64,000 bases of DNA, from NCBI RefSeq assembly GCF_007655485.1, contig NZ_VJXQ01000003.1, positions 303,742 to 367,741 of the forward strand, written 5' to 3'. This document shows, piece by piece, positions 1 through 8,364 of this stretch (the first letter of the stretch is position 1; the number at the start of each line of letters is the position of its first letter). The translations under genes were made by a program, and so were the position numbers. Under the pieces are notes generated by a model. It was not told the origin of the DNA, ran no database searches, and saw nothing but the letters and a program-made list of their open reading frames with translations. The DNA is from Halobellus captivus. GTDB lineage: Archaea > Halobacteriota > Halobacteria > Halobacteriales > Haloferacaceae.

Positions 1-431
1 ATCTCGTCGACCTCCATCGCTCGGACCGCTCGACGCCGTACGGCGTCGTCCTCAATCCGCACGCCGAACGGGCCCTCTCGCCAGCCGACGCCGAGACGAG
101 TCGGCTCGTCGCGCTCGACTGCTCGTGGGAATCGGCGGGCGAGGCGCGTTTTTCCCTCCCCGGCGAGCACCGAGCGCTACCCTATCTCGTCGCGGCTAAC
201 CCGGTCAATTTCGGCCGTCCGATGCAGTTGACGACGGTCGAGGCGCTCGCCGCGGCGCTCGCGATCTTCGACAGGCACGACCGGGCGGAGACGGTGCTTT
301 CTAAGTTCACCTGGGGGCACACCTTCCTGGAACTGAACGAGGAACCCCTCCGGCGCTACGCCGACTGTGCGGACTCAACTGAGATCGTCTCCGTGCAGCA
401 GGACTACCTCGATCGCGCCGAGAACCAGTGA
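1..431 (+). CDS. Tsr3 family rRNA aminocarboxypropyltransferase (DUF367), 5' truncated
   Basis: The reading frame is open from the window edge (first full codon at base 3) to a TGA at 429-431, so only the C-terminal 142 residues are present. The segment has the hallmarks of the DUF367/Tsr3 family: an LDCSWE motif, then [25 protein letters not shown] and a WGHTFLELN stretch near the end. Tsr3 transfers the aminocarboxypropyl group of S-adenosylmethionine to a modified uridine of small-subunit rRNA late in ribosome maturation. The N-terminal part, with most of the cofactor site, lies outside the window. Identification rests on these family motifs. Confidence 0.85.
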   Translation, partial: LVDLHRSDRSTPYGVVLNPHAERALSPADAETSRLVALDCSWESAGEARFSLPGEHRALPYLVAANPVNFGRPMQLTTVEALAAALAIFDRHDRAETVLSKFTWGHTFLELNEEPLRRYADCADSTEIVSVQQDYLDRAENQ

Positions 432-476
432 TGGAACGCCTTCGGTGCGGTAGATCGCTGCGACGATCAGCGGCCG

Positions 477-839
477 TTATCGGTTGAAGAACCCGCCGAT
501 CGCGCCGCCGATCGCGCTGTCGATGGCGAACAGGACGGTGATGACGACGCCGACGAGGAAGACGCCCGCCCCGCCGAGTATTCCGCCGAGCGGCCCGCCT
601 GCGAGTCCGAGTAGCCCGCCGAGCAGCGCGGCGAGTATCGAAACGGCGATCCCCGACACCGATCCCGCAATCAATCCGTTCCACGCGCCGTTTCCGACGC
701 CACCGGCGAGATAGCCAGCGACGAACCCGCCGACGAGCCCCGCCCCGACCTGCCCGATAATCGGGAGCCAGAGGCCGAATACGCCGACAATCACCATCAC
801 GAGAAAGCCGATTCCGACGGCCCGCCAGTTCGTGTTCAT
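477..839 (-). CDS. Small Gly/Ala-rich membrane protein (DUF5518-like)
   Basis: A 120-residue very hydrophobic protein beginning MNTNWRAVGIGF. The frame stays open upstream, but the upstream residues are Arg/Ser-rich repeat translation, so ATG at 839 is preferred. About four membrane segments are visible, rich in GxxxG-type packing (for example GAGLVGGFVAGYLAGG and LLGGLLGLAGGPLGGILGG). This resembles the haloarchaeal DUF5518 family, which has no assigned function. It is convergent with the Tsr3 gene and divergent from the NOG1 gene. Membrane location is clear; any role is unknown. Confidence 0.7.
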   Translation of the reverse strand: MNTNWRAVGIGFLVMVIVGVFGLWLPIIGQVGAGLVGGFVAGYLAGGVGNGAWNGLIAGSVSGIAVSILAALLGGLLGLAGGPLGGILGGAGVFLVGVVITVLFAIDSAIGGAIGGFFNR

Positions 840-911
840 ACTGGGACGGACGCCGCGGGAGCACAAAGCCTCCGCGGAGACGGCGAGACAGCAGGGACGC
901 GCCACCAGATC

Positions 912-985
912 CGAGACGACGGAAGCGGAAGATAGGTCGAGACGACGAAAGCGGAAGACAGGCCGAGACGATCCGGAACGACAGG
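912..985. repeat. Degenerate 26-bp tandem repeat, 2.8 copies, upstream of NOG1
   Basis: Units start at 912, 938 and 964. The first two are 26 bp long and differ at only a few positions, both starting CGAGACGACG; the third keeps CGAGACGA and GGAACGACAGG before decaying. They lie in the 233-bp space between two divergent genes. No protein is encoded here. The repeat ends about 85 bp before the NOG1 start codon. Confidence 0.75.
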
Positions 986-1072
986 AAAACCGGAACGACA
1001 GGAGCGAGAACGGAACACACACTGCGGCCGAACGGACGCGCTTTTACGGTTCGGCCGTGTAACGGTCTCAAT

Positions 1073-2047
1073 ATGATTTTTGAGGCTCTTCCGACGACGC
1101 CGCGGTCGGAGGAACTTATCGATAAGGCGTTCTCGCGAGCGGCCCGCGCCGGACGCGCGAAATCCGGGTTGGAGGCGCAGCAGTCGATGCTACAGACCGC
1201 CTCGTCCATTCTCTCGGACAACTTAGAGAACGTCGTGACGCAGTGGCCCGACTTCGGGACCGTCGATCCGTTCTACTACGAACTCGCAGACGCCATCGTC
1301 GACGTCGACGAACTCAGACAGAGCCTTTCGCGAGTCACGTGGACGAGCCGACAGATCGACGAACTCCGACGTGAGTACCAGCCGAAGCTCCGTAAGACTG
1401 ATCCAGAGACCGCTCGGAAACACCGAAAACAGGCGTTCGCACGGATGGCGGACGTCGTCGAGGACGTGGCTGACGACCTCGAACGGATCGGCGAGGCCAG
1501 AGACGCGCTCAAAACTCTCCCCGATATCCGTCCCGACGAACCCGCTATCGTCGTCGCTGGCTATCCCAACGTCGGCAAATCCTCGTTCGTCAACGGCGTC
1601 ACCCGCGCGAGCAACGAGATCGCACGCTACCCGTTCACGACGAAGGGCGTGTACGTCGGTCATTTTGACCGAGACCGCGTTCGTTATCAGATCATCGATA
1701 CCCCCGGGCTTCTCGACCGACCGGAGGCCGAGCGCAACGACATCGAGCGGCAGGCGGTGAGCGCGATCGAACACCTCGCCGACGCCGTGGTGTTCGTGCT
1801 CGACGCCAGCGAGGCGTGCGGGTACCCGCTTGAGGCGCAACTGGAACTCCGTGACGCCGTCACCGCGCGGTTCCGCGAGCGCGACGTCCCCGTTCTGACG
1901 GTGAACAACAAGAGCGACCGCTCGCGCGACGTCGAGGCCGACCTGCACATGAGCGTCGAGACCGGCGACGGCGTCGACGCGGTGCTCGACGCGGCCGTCG
2001 AAGCGGTCGGCTGGGAACCCGATATTCCGCCCTCTCGGCAGGAGTAG
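1073..2047 (+). CDS. NOG1-type GTPase, ribosome biogenesis
   Basis: A 324-residue GTPase with an N-terminal helical NOG1 region (about residues 1-150), followed by an OBG/NOG-type G domain: G1 GYPNVGKS (163-170), G2 region with the TT of YPFTTKGVYVG, G3 DTPGLL (209-214), G4 NKSD (279-282). Archaeal NOG1 proteins are about this length and lack the long eukaryotic C-terminal extension. The family acts in large ribosomal subunit assembly. It sits near the Tsr3 gene, also a ribosome-maturation factor, but on a separate transcript. The ATG at 1073 follows an A/T-rich short leader. Family assignment is firm; the ribosomal role is inferred from eukaryotic and bacterial relatives. Confidence 0.92.
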   Translation: MIFEALPTTPRSEELIDKAFSRAARAGRAKSGLEAQQSMLQTASSILSDNLENVVTQWPDFGTVDPFYYELADAIVDVDELRQSLSRVTWTSRQIDELRREYQPKLRKTDPETARKHRKQAFARMADVVEDVADDLERIGEARDALKTLPDIRPDEPAIVVAGYPNVGKSSFVNGVTRASNEIARYPFTTKGVYVGHFDRDRVRYQIIDTPGLLDRPEAERNDIERQAVSAIEHLADAVVFVLDASEACGYPLEAQLELRDAVTARFRERDVPVLTVNNKSDRSRDVEADLHMSVETGDGVDAVLDAAVEAVGWEPDIPPSRQE

Positions 2048-2052
2048 CGCTT

Positions 2053-2790
2053 CTACTCCGCCGCAGTGTAGGTGACGTCGACCGTCGCGGAGACGGTCAC
2101 CGATCCGGCGTCGAACTGTGTCGGAACGCCGCCGCTGTCGGCGGCGGTCGCTCGCGTCTCGTAGATCGGCGAGTGACCGCCGCTCGTCGAAGCTGACTGG
2201 ACGCCCGTGACGGACAGGTCGGCAGCCGCGGCGATCGTGTCGGCGTCAGTTCGCGCGGCGTCCATCGCCCGTTCGATCGCCCGCTCGCGGAGTTCCGCTC
2301 TCCGCTCGTCGCTGAGCGTGAAGCTCACGCCGTACACCTCGCTGCCGCCGTTTTCGATCGCGGTGTCGACGACGCTTCCAGCGTTGTCAGGGGTTGTCTC
2401 GATCCGGTAGGTGTGGACCGCCTCGTAGCCGGTTATCTCCCGTTCGCCGCTCTCGCGGACGGGATCCGAAACCGGCCGAATCCGGTAGGAGTCGGTCGTC
2501 ACGGCGTCGTCGGCGACACCTGCCTCTCGGAGCGCGTCGCGCATCTCCTCTACGCTCGCTGCGACGTCCTCGCGGGCGGCGTTGGCGGTATCCGCCCGCG
2601 CTGTCACGGCGACGGTCACGACGGCCAGATCGGCGTCGGCCGACACTGTTCCGCTCCCGCTCGTGGAGATCGTTCGCGGTTCCGCTCCCGGCGTGTCGTT
2701 TCCGGCTGTCGTTTGCAGCGGGGCGCTACACCCTGCGACGAGGACGAGCGTTGCGATTGCGACCGTTGCGAGACTGAGTCGACGGTTCAT
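2053..2790 (-). CDS. SIMPL domain (DUF541) lipoprotein
   Basis: A 245-residue predicted lipoprotein. From ATG 2790 the N-terminus is MNRRLSLATVAIATLVLVAGC, a Sec-type signal with a lipobox whose lipidated Cys would be residue 21; an upstream in-frame ATG at 2910 would bury this signal, so 2790 is preferred. After a short linker come the SIMPL features: ISTSGSGTVSADADLA, AREDVAASVEEMRDAL, SYRIRPV, and a YEAVHTYRIET strand near the middle. SIMPL (BP26/OMP28-like) proteins form oligomers at the cell surface; their job in archaea is not established. The stop is 5 bp from the convergent NOG1 stop. Confidence 0.85.
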   Translation of the reverse strand: MNRRLSLATVAIATLVLVAGCSAPLQTTAGNDTPGAEPRTISTSGSGTVSADADLAVVTVAVTARADTANAAREDVAASVEEMRDALREAGVADDAVTTDSYRIRPVSDPVRESGEREITGYEAVHTYRIETTPDNAGSVVDTAIENGGSEVYGVSFTLSDERRAELRERAIERAMDAARTDADTIAAAADLSVTGVQSASTSGGHSPIYETRATAADSGGVPTQFDAGSVTVSATVDVTYTAAE

Positions 2791-2890
2791 ACGTCTGTGT
2801 TCGTCGGCCGGGCTATTCAACGCGCGCTTGACACAAGTAGCTCTTTGCGTCACCGCTCGGTATGCGTTCCGACCGCTGAACAGATGGATA

Positions 2891-4210
2891 TCAACTGTTC
2901 GCCGTGTCAACGCCGACGTATCGGATCTCGACGCGGACGTCCGATTCGCCGAAGGGGCCCATCGGGTTGGGGGCGAGTTCGTTGATCCGGTCGCGTATGG
3001 TTTCGGCGACCGGCGGCGGGGTTGACGTCGGCGGATACCCGACGGTCACGACGGCCCTCTGCGGCGTTTGGAGCGGGAACCCTTCGTAGGTGACGTCGAG
3101 TCCGAGCAGCGTCGCCTCGGGCGGGAGCTCCGATTCGATCGCGGCGGTCACGTCGGTCTCGAAATCCGCCGTTCGGTAGGAACTGTAAGTGAACGTGCCG
3201 AGCAACCCCGTCAAGAGGATCAACACGGCTGCGAGCGCGGCGATCCGTTTGATTGTCGCCGAGCGGGCCTCGTCCTCGCGGAACCACAGTTTCGGCCGGT
3301 AGCCCATCCGCCAGAGAACGATGAGGGCGACGAGGTTGATCGCGAGGATGTTCACGAGCACGAGGACGGCGGAGCCGATCACCGTCTGCGGCGCACCCCA
3401 CGCGATGCCGATGCCGACGACTGCCGTGGGCGGAACGAGCGCCGCGGCGATCATCACGCCGACGAGTGCGGAGGAAACGCCAGAAGCGAGCGAGACGGCT
3501 CCCGCGGCACCGGCACCGAGCGCGATCACGAGCGAGAGGACGTCGGGCGCGAGCCGCTCTCTGACCTCACCGATCGCGAACACCTCCTCGGTGGTGAGCG
3601 GCACGACGTTCGTCACGCGCAACAGAATCGCGAACACCGCCGCCGCGGCGATCGCCAGGACTCCTCCGAGCGCCTGGAGCTTCACGCCGCGGAGCGCCAT
3701 CTCGCGGTCGTCGACGACAGTGCCGACGCTCGCCGCCATCGCCGGTCCGATGAGCGGCGCGATGACCATCGAGCCGACGACCACCGCGGGCGAGTCCAAG
3801 AGCAGCCCCGCGGTGGCGACGATCGCACTGACAGCCGTCATCAGCACGTACGGACGAACGGTCGGCGCCATCTCGTCGGCCCGAGCGATGAGCTCTTCGC
3901 GAGCGATTCGATCACCGTTGCCGTTTTTTTCCTCCTCCTGCTCGTAGCGCTCTTTGAGCGCCTCGAACCGCTCGGAGACGACGATCTCCGCCTGTACGAT
4001 GACGGTGTACGCGTCGCGCTCGATGCCGACGCCCCGGAGTTTGTCCAAGATGGGCTCGACCGCGGCGGTCGGCAGCGGGAAGGTGACGATCGCGGCGTAG
4101 TCCCGTCCGCTGGTCTCGTCAGAGACCGCGTAATCGACGTCTTCCTCGTCCAACACGTCGAGGATGGCCTCCCGCTTTCCGGTCGGCACCATCACCTGTA
4201 CGAGTCGCAC
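2891..4210 (-). CDS. DUF389 (TIGR00341) integral membrane protein
   Basis: A 439-residue membrane protein of the DUF389 family. The likely start is the GTG at 4210, which gives VRLVQVMVPTGKREAILDVL, the typical N-terminal small soluble domain; the longer frame to 4309 adds an Arg/Ser-rich non-homologous stretch. About eight hydrophobic helices follow, including the conserved SPAVVVGSMVIAPLIGPAMA and the LVPPTAVVGIGIAWG segment. A C-terminal extracytoplasmic region carries the predicted soluble tail (ATLLGLDVTYEGFP). No transport substrate is known for the family. It is divergent from the rhomboid gene across a 299-bp promoter region. Confidence 0.87.
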   Translation of the reverse strand: MRLVQVMVPTGKREAILDVLDEEDVDYAVSDETSGRDYAAIVTFPLPTAAVEPILDKLRGVGIERDAYTVIVQAEIVVSERFEALKERYEQEEEKNGNGDRIAREELIARADEMAPTVRPYVLMTAVSAIVATAGLLLDSPAVVVGSMVIAPLIGPAMAASVGTVVDDREMALRGVKLQALGGVLAIAAAAVFAILLRVTNVVPLTTEEVFAIGEVRERLAPDVLSLVIALGAGAAGAVSLASGVSSALVGVMIAAALVPPTAVVGIGIAWGAPQTVIGSAVLVLVNILAINLVALIVLWRMGYRPKLWFREDEARSATIKRIAALAAVLILLTGLLGTFTYSSYRTADFETDVTAAIESELPPEATLLGLDVTYEGFPLQTPQRAVVTVGYPPTSTPPPVAETIRDRINELAPNPMGPFGESDVRVEIRYVGVDTANS

Positions 4211-4509
4211 GGCCGTCACTCTCGCCGACGAACTATCAATCCGGCGGGTCGAACGTCTCCACTCGGCACATACGGCTCCGATCGCAGATTCGTGGCGAAC
4301 AGCCGACACTCACTGAACGACGGTCGTTGCCCCCGTCGCTCCCGTTGCTCCTGTCACTCCCGCGTGTCCCGCGTCGATGTGTCGGACAACCGCGACCCGA
4401 CGCGGGGTGGATCTCACGTCACGGCAACAGTGGTTCCGTTTTCGGTTATAAACGTTCGGCGGCGACGTCGACCAAGCACTCATTGCGACTCGAACCGGAG
4501 TGAGACTCG
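4211..4509. other. Intergenic region between divergent DUF389 and rhomboid genes
   Basis: No gene was found in these 299 bases. The first two thirds are C-rich with short CTCCCGT/CTCCTGT repeats near 4335-4365. The distal part holds the duplicated promoter element described separately (4396-4453). A promoter for the minus-strand DUF389 gene must also lie here, but no clear TATA box was seen close to 4210. Confidence 0.5.
4396..4453 (+). promoter_or_regulatory. 58-bp promoter-like element, copy 1 (rhomboid)
   Basis: The element holds, at fixed spacing, CCCGACGCG, CGTCACGGC, TGGT, CCGTTTTCG and a TATA box (TTATAAAC, ending 4453). The same blocks at identical distances occur at 29725-29782 upstream of ygfZ. 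The TATA box lies about 57 bp before the rhomboid ATG at 4510, so transcription would begin near 4475 with a leader of roughly 30 nt. The blocks upstream of the TATA box are candidates for a BRE plus a regulator site. Confidence 0.6.
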
Positions 4510-5211
4510 ATGCGACGCGTCACGGCGACGAACGTGTTGACACCCTTCGAAAACGGGATCCGGCCGCTCGTCGCCCAGCACCGAGCGCTCGCCGCGCCCC
4601 TCACGGATCTACTCGTTATCGTGGTGTGCGGCGTCTACGCGATTCAAGCGGCCCAGACCGCGCTGTGGAACGTGTCGTCGGTGTTCGAGACGACCAACTA
4701 CGTTTATTTCAGGGAACCGTGGCTCGCGTGGCTGTTGGCACCGCTGCTTCACGGCGGCCTCACGCACGTCGTCCCCAACGTGCTCACGCTGTTCGCGTTC
4801 GGCCGAATCGCGGAGGGCCACCTGCCGCAGCGTCAGTTCGCCGCGATGGTCGTCGTCGCCGCGGTCGGATCGATACTCGCGCTCGTCGCCTGGAGCGTGG
4901 TCTTCGCTCCGGACTCGTACGTCGCCGTCTACGGTATCAGCGGCGTCGTGTTCGCCGTCGGCGGGTTCGCAGTCGTTCACCTCCCGCGGCACGGACGGGC
5001 GACCGATCTGGAACTACTCGCGACCCTGTTCGGCGTCTGTGCGGTCGCGCTCGTCGGCGTCGAAGCGCTCACCGCACTCGCGTTTCGCGCCCCGGCGAGC
5101 GTCAACGTCGGCCACGCCGTGGGTCTCCTTGTCGGCGTCGTCACCGCGTTCGGCACCCGACCCCGGGGTCGCTCCTGTGTCCCGTCGCGCGACGCCCCCG
5201 ACGAGGAGTAG
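4510..5211 (+). CDS. Rhomboid family intramembrane serine protease
   Basis: A 233-residue multi-pass membrane protein with the full rhomboid signature: HGGLTHVVPN (His81, His86, Asn90), the nucleophile motif GISG with Ser144, and the catalytic His202 in the last helix (NVGHAVGLLVG). Six hydrophobic segments are visible, matching the minimal bacterial-type rhomboid fold, plus a short charged C-terminal tail. Rhomboids cleave single-pass membrane proteins within the bilayer; the substrate here is unknown. Another frame is open over the same region but lacks hydrophobic segments. The gene has its own promoter element upstream. Confidence 0.92.
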   Translation: MRRVTATNVLTPFENGIRPLVAQHRALAAPLTDLLVIVVCGVYAIQAAQTALWNVSSVFETTNYVYFREPWLAWLLAPLLHGGLTHVVPNVLTLFAFGRIAEGHLPQRQFAAMVVVAAVGSILALVAWSVVFAPDSYVAVYGISGVVFAVGGFAVVHLPRHGRATDLELLATLFGVCAVALVGVEALTALAFRAPASVNVGHAVGLLVGVVTAFGTRPRGRSCVPSRDAPDEE

Positions 5212-5234
5212 AATTATGACGGATCGCCTCCTTC

Positions 5235-5477
5235 GTGCGGACGATGGAGGACAGCGAGTACGACGAACTCACCTCGTCGCTGACGCCGCACGAGTCGGCG
5301 GGCGGGGTGACGACGTATCGGAACACCGTGAGCATCGCCTGTCCCGCGTGCGGTGACCCGTTCGACGACCTGGTCATCTGCGAGGACGAGTACAACAGCC
5401 TCGAACTCAGTATGCTCCTCGATCTCTGCGTGACGACGCACGAGGACGAGGTACTCCTCTTCACGCACAAACACTGA
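5235..5477 (+). CDS. Small zinc-ribbon-like haloarchaeal protein (DUF7385-like)
   Basis: An 80-residue acidic protein, or 77 residues if the second ATG (5244) is used. It has one CPACGDPFDDL pair of cysteines, another Cys in LVICED and one in LDLCVTT, then ends LLFTHKH. This resembles a short haloarchaeal family often labelled flagella cluster protein, whose members have CPACG...FDxL and end in FTH; there is no archaellum gene nearby. It starts 23 bp after the rhomboid stop, so co-transcription is possible. Function unknown; metal binding is inferred from the cysteines. Confidence 0.75.
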   Translation: MRTMEDSEYDELTSSLTPHESAGGVTTYRNTVSIACPACGDPFDDLVICEDEYNSLELSMLLDLCVTTHEDEVLLFTHKH

Positions 5478-5576
5478 CAGCGTGTTCGCGCGCACGCGCT
5501 GTCGACGGTTTCGCACACGAGTGATGACGTTCGACCGCGAAACGAACCGTTGGCTTCGCGTCTCTCTTTCGTGAGG

Positions 5577-6914
5577 CTACTCCTCGCGTCGGTCGAGTCG
5601 CTCCGGCGGGAGCCCCTTCTCGTTGACGACCTCGCCGTCGTCGTCGACGGTGACGATCCCGCGGTTGTTGACCGCGTGCGGATCGAGATGGACCTCCTCT
5701 AAGAACTGCTTGTACAGTCGTTCGGCGGTTTCGCCGTCCTTCTGGCGCTCCGACGCGCGGTCACACAGTTCGACGAGGTCCTCGGGGACGTCGTTTTCGT
5801 GGACGATCCAGTGGTTGATCAGGTCCGAGAGCCGTCGGATCGGGGAGGTGAAGTGCCCGTAGATGTCGAAGTTCAGCGCGTAGTGCCCCCCGAACGGATC
5901 GTTCATATACTTCGCGCGCGGCATCACCTTCAGCACGGCTCGCTGGATCTTGTTGAGCGCCCGCGAATCGGAGTTCTCCAGGGCGTCGTTGACGGCTTTC
6001 CGCGGGTCGTCCCACGAAGCGCCGGAGATGTTCACGCCGTCGAGTTCGGTGATCTCCCGCAGTGCCTCGTCCCACTGATCGGGCGTCGGCTGCGGGTGGA
6101 CGCGGTACATCGCCTCCACGCCGCGGTTCCACATCAGCTCGTGCGTGACGGCCTTGTTCGCCTTCAGCATACATTCCTCGATGATCGTGTGCGCGCGGTC
6201 CCGGCTCGGGTTCAACACGAGCGAGCCGTCCTCCTTCCGCTGCTCGTGGAGCTGATCGGCGAGCTCGTAGACGAGGACGTTCTCCTCGTGCAGCGGCGCG
6301 TCGGGGTCGTCGAGGCGGTTCTCACACTGCGTGTACGTCAGCCGCTCGTTCGAGTGGATGACCGACTTGTAGATATCGACTGTCTCGAAGGAGAGCGTGT
6401 CCTTCTTGATCTCCATCTCCACCGTGTGCGCCAGTCGGTCCTCCTCGGGGACGAGCGAGCAGACGGTCTCGGCGAGCATCGGCGGGAGCATATGGATCGT
6501 ATAGCCCGGGAGATAGACGGTGTTGCCGCGCTCGACGGCCTCGGCCCACATCTCGGAATCGGAGTGGACGTAGTGGGTGACGTCGGCGATGTGGACCCAC
6601 AGCGTGTACGTCTCCTCGTTCTCGCGGATGCTGAGCGCGTCGTCGAAGTCCTGGGCGTCGATCGGGTCGGTCGTCCACGTCGTCAGCTCGCGGAGGTCCG
6701 TTCGTTTCTCCAGTTCGTCTTCGATCTCGGATTGGATGTCCTCGGTCCGCGCTTTCGCCTCCGATCGGACCGCCGGGGGGAACTCGTCGCGAATCCCGAA
6801 CTCCTCGAAGAGCTCCTCGCGTTTCTCCGCCAGCTGCCGGGCGACGTCGATAGAGATCTCGACGGGGCCCTGCCCCTCGGCCGTCCCGGCCTGTGACTGC
6901 GCGTCGTTCGACAT
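5577..6914 (-). CDS. RNB-domain ribonuclease (RNase R-like)
   Basis: A 445-residue protein that is almost all RNB catalytic domain. The active-site motif DPIDAQDFDDA supplies the four metal-binding aspartates (about 83, 89, 91, 92), followed by VHIADVTHYV and GNTVYLPGYTIHMLPPML, typical of RNase II/R. The cold-shock and S1 domains of bacterial RNase R are absent. Haloarchaea lack the archaeal exosome and rely on such a short RNase R for 3'-5' decay, so this gene is likely important. The start ATG at 6914 follows the pattern MSNDAQSQAG; the frame is open further upstream but that part is Arg-rich and non-homologous. Confidence 0.92.
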   Translation of the reverse strand: MSNDAQSQAGTAEGQGPVEISIDVARQLAEKREELFEEFGIRDEFPPAVRSEAKARTEDIQSEIEDELEKRTDLRELTTWTTDPIDAQDFDDALSIRENEETYTLWVHIADVTHYVHSDSEMWAEAVERGNTVYLPGYTIHMLPPMLAETVCSLVPEEDRLAHTVEMEIKKDTLSFETVDIYKSVIHSNERLTYTQCENRLDDPDAPLHEENVLVYELADQLHEQRKEDGSLVLNPSRDRAHTIIEECMLKANKAVTHELMWNRGVEAMYRVHPQPTPDQWDEALREITELDGVNISGASWDDPRKAVNDALENSDSRALNKIQRAVLKVMPRAKYMNDPFGGHYALNFDIYGHFTSPIRRLSDLINHWIVHENDVPEDLVELCDRASERQKDGETAERLYKQFLEEVHLDPHAVNNRGIVTVDDDGEVVNEKGLPPERLDRREE

Positions 6915-7148
6915 ACCCGTTCCTACTGGGGAGAGGTAGTTAGTGGTGTCGCACCGATACGCGGAGGGACGTGTAATCTGATCCGCGATTCGGGTCGAGC
7001 GGGCTTTCAGTCCCATTCGGAGCGGTTCTTCGGCAGCCACCGACCGCGGCAACGGCCCTGCCCTCGCCGTTCCGAACGCGGCTGTCGCCGTCGATCCGCT
7101 CGACTGCAAACCGCACCGATTTACTCCTCGCACGCTGAACGCATTCCC

Positions 7149-7898
7149 GTGTCTCTCGTTCATCTCCCTCCCGAAATCCGCCGCGGCGTCCGCGACGTGG
7201 CACCGCTGCTGATCGGGATCGCCCCGTTCGGTCTCGTCGCGGGCGCGGCCGCGATCGACGCCGGTCTGACGCCGCTGCAGGCCGTCGGTCTGTCGGTGGT
7301 CGTCTTCGCAGGCGCGTCTCAGCTCGCTGCGATCGACCTCCTCGGCAGCAACGCCGAACTCCTCGTTGTCGTCCTCACGGGCGCCGTCATCAACCTCCGG
7401 ATGCTGATGTACTCCGCGTCGATCGCGCCGCACTTTCGCGCGCTGCGCTCCGGGTGGAAGTCGCTCTGTGCGTACGTACTCACCGATCAGGCCTACGCGC
7501 TCTCGATCGCGCGCTACACCGACGCGGAGGCCGAGTTGGACCCCCGCGAGCGACGCCGATACTACCTCGCCGTCGGGCTGTCGCTGTGGGTCGTCTGGCA
7601 GTGCTGTACGCTCCTCGGAATCGTCGTCGGCGCGCGCGTCCCCGACTCCTGGGGGTTGGCCTTCGCCGTCCCCCTCGTCTTCCTCAGCCTGCTGATCCCG
7701 GCGATCACGACGAAGCCGAAGGCGATCGCCGCACTCGTCGGCGGCGGCGTCGCCGTCGCTGGCGAGGTCTTCGCGGTGCCGTTGGACCTCGGGCTCATCC
7801 TCGGGGGGCTGGCGGGCGTCGTCGCTGGCGTCATCGCCGACGAACGGCTGTCGACGGTGAGCGGGAACGCCGAGTCGGATGCCGGAGGTGAGCCCTGA
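7149..7898 (+). CDS. azlC: AzlC family branched-chain amino acid exporter, large subunit
   Basis: A 249-residue membrane protein starting at GTG 7149. It has the AzlC pattern: RRGVRDVAPLLIGIAPFGLVAGAAA near the N-terminus, VVFAGASQLAAIDLL, and INLRMLMYSASIAPHFR, the family's best-conserved stretch. About seven to eight helices are predicted by eye. AzlC with AzlD exports branched-chain amino acids and analogues. The stop overlaps the azlD start (TGATG), showing translational coupling. Substrate in archaea is untested. Confidence 0.88.
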   Translation: MSLVHLPPEIRRGVRDVAPLLIGIAPFGLVAGAAAIDAGLTPLQAVGLSVVVFAGASQLAAIDLLGSNAELLVVVLTGAVINLRMLMYSASIAPHFRALRSGWKSLCAYVLTDQAYALSIARYTDAEAELDPRERRRYYLAVGLSLWVVWQCCTLLGIVVGARVPDSWGLAFAVPLVFLSLLIPAITTKPKAIAALVGGGVAVAGEVFAVPLDLGLILGGLAGVVAGVIADERLSTVSGNAESDAGGEP

Positions 7899-8233
7899 TG
7901 CCGACGGAGTACGGCACCCTGGCGGTGTGGACCGCGATCGTCGCGCTCGGCCTGGTCACGTTCGGGATCCGCGCGTCGTTCATTCACCTGTTCGGTCGCC
8001 TCGAAGCCGTGCCCGACAGGGCGACGAACGCGCTCAGATTCGTTCCGCCCGCCGTCTTCGCGGCGCTGACCGTCCCGGCCTTCATCGCTCCCGAGGGTGC
8101 GATCGCGGTCGTCGGCAACGAGCGGCTCCTCGCGGGACTCGTCGCCGCGGCGGTCACGTGGTACCTCGACGACGTCTTCGCGACGATCGTCGCCGGGATG
8201 GCGACGTTGTGGATCCTTCGGTTCGGGTTCTGA
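7898..8233 (+). CDS. azlD: AzlD domain small membrane subunit
   Basis: A 111-residue four-helix membrane protein, coupled to azlC by a one-base ATG/TGA overlap. Family features include the N-terminal VWTAIVALGLVTFGIRASFIHLF, RFVPPAVFAALTVPAFI, and AAAVTWYLDDVFATIVAGMATLW. AzlD is the obligatory small partner of AzlC in branched-chain amino acid export. Length and gene order are normal for the pair. Confidence 0.88.
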   Translation: MPTEYGTLAVWTAIVALGLVTFGIRASFIHLFGRLEAVPDRATNALRFVPPAVFAALTVPAFIAPEGAIAVVGNERLLAGLVAAAVTWYLDDVFATIVAGMATLWILRFGF

Positions 8234-8364
8234 ACGCCCCGGAGAGGCGTGGCTCTGGTCGTCTGCGAAATAAACGCGCGGTGGGTGGGGCCGCGTTCAA
8301 CACCGAACAACCCGAAACCTCCGAACTACTGTAGATTTAATTCGCGTCGGTGTCTGGGTGGGCT

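Noticed and set aside
3068-4540. A 490-residue plus-strand frame over the DUF389 gene
   Set aside because: Complement of a well-defined membrane protein; no motif, and low-complexity Arg/Asp content.
5235-5477. An archaellum (flagella) gene, as similar proteins are sometimes labelled
   Set aside because: There is no archaellin, FlaJ or FlaI gene nearby; the label is historical and the protein only shows a zinc-ribbon-like pattern.
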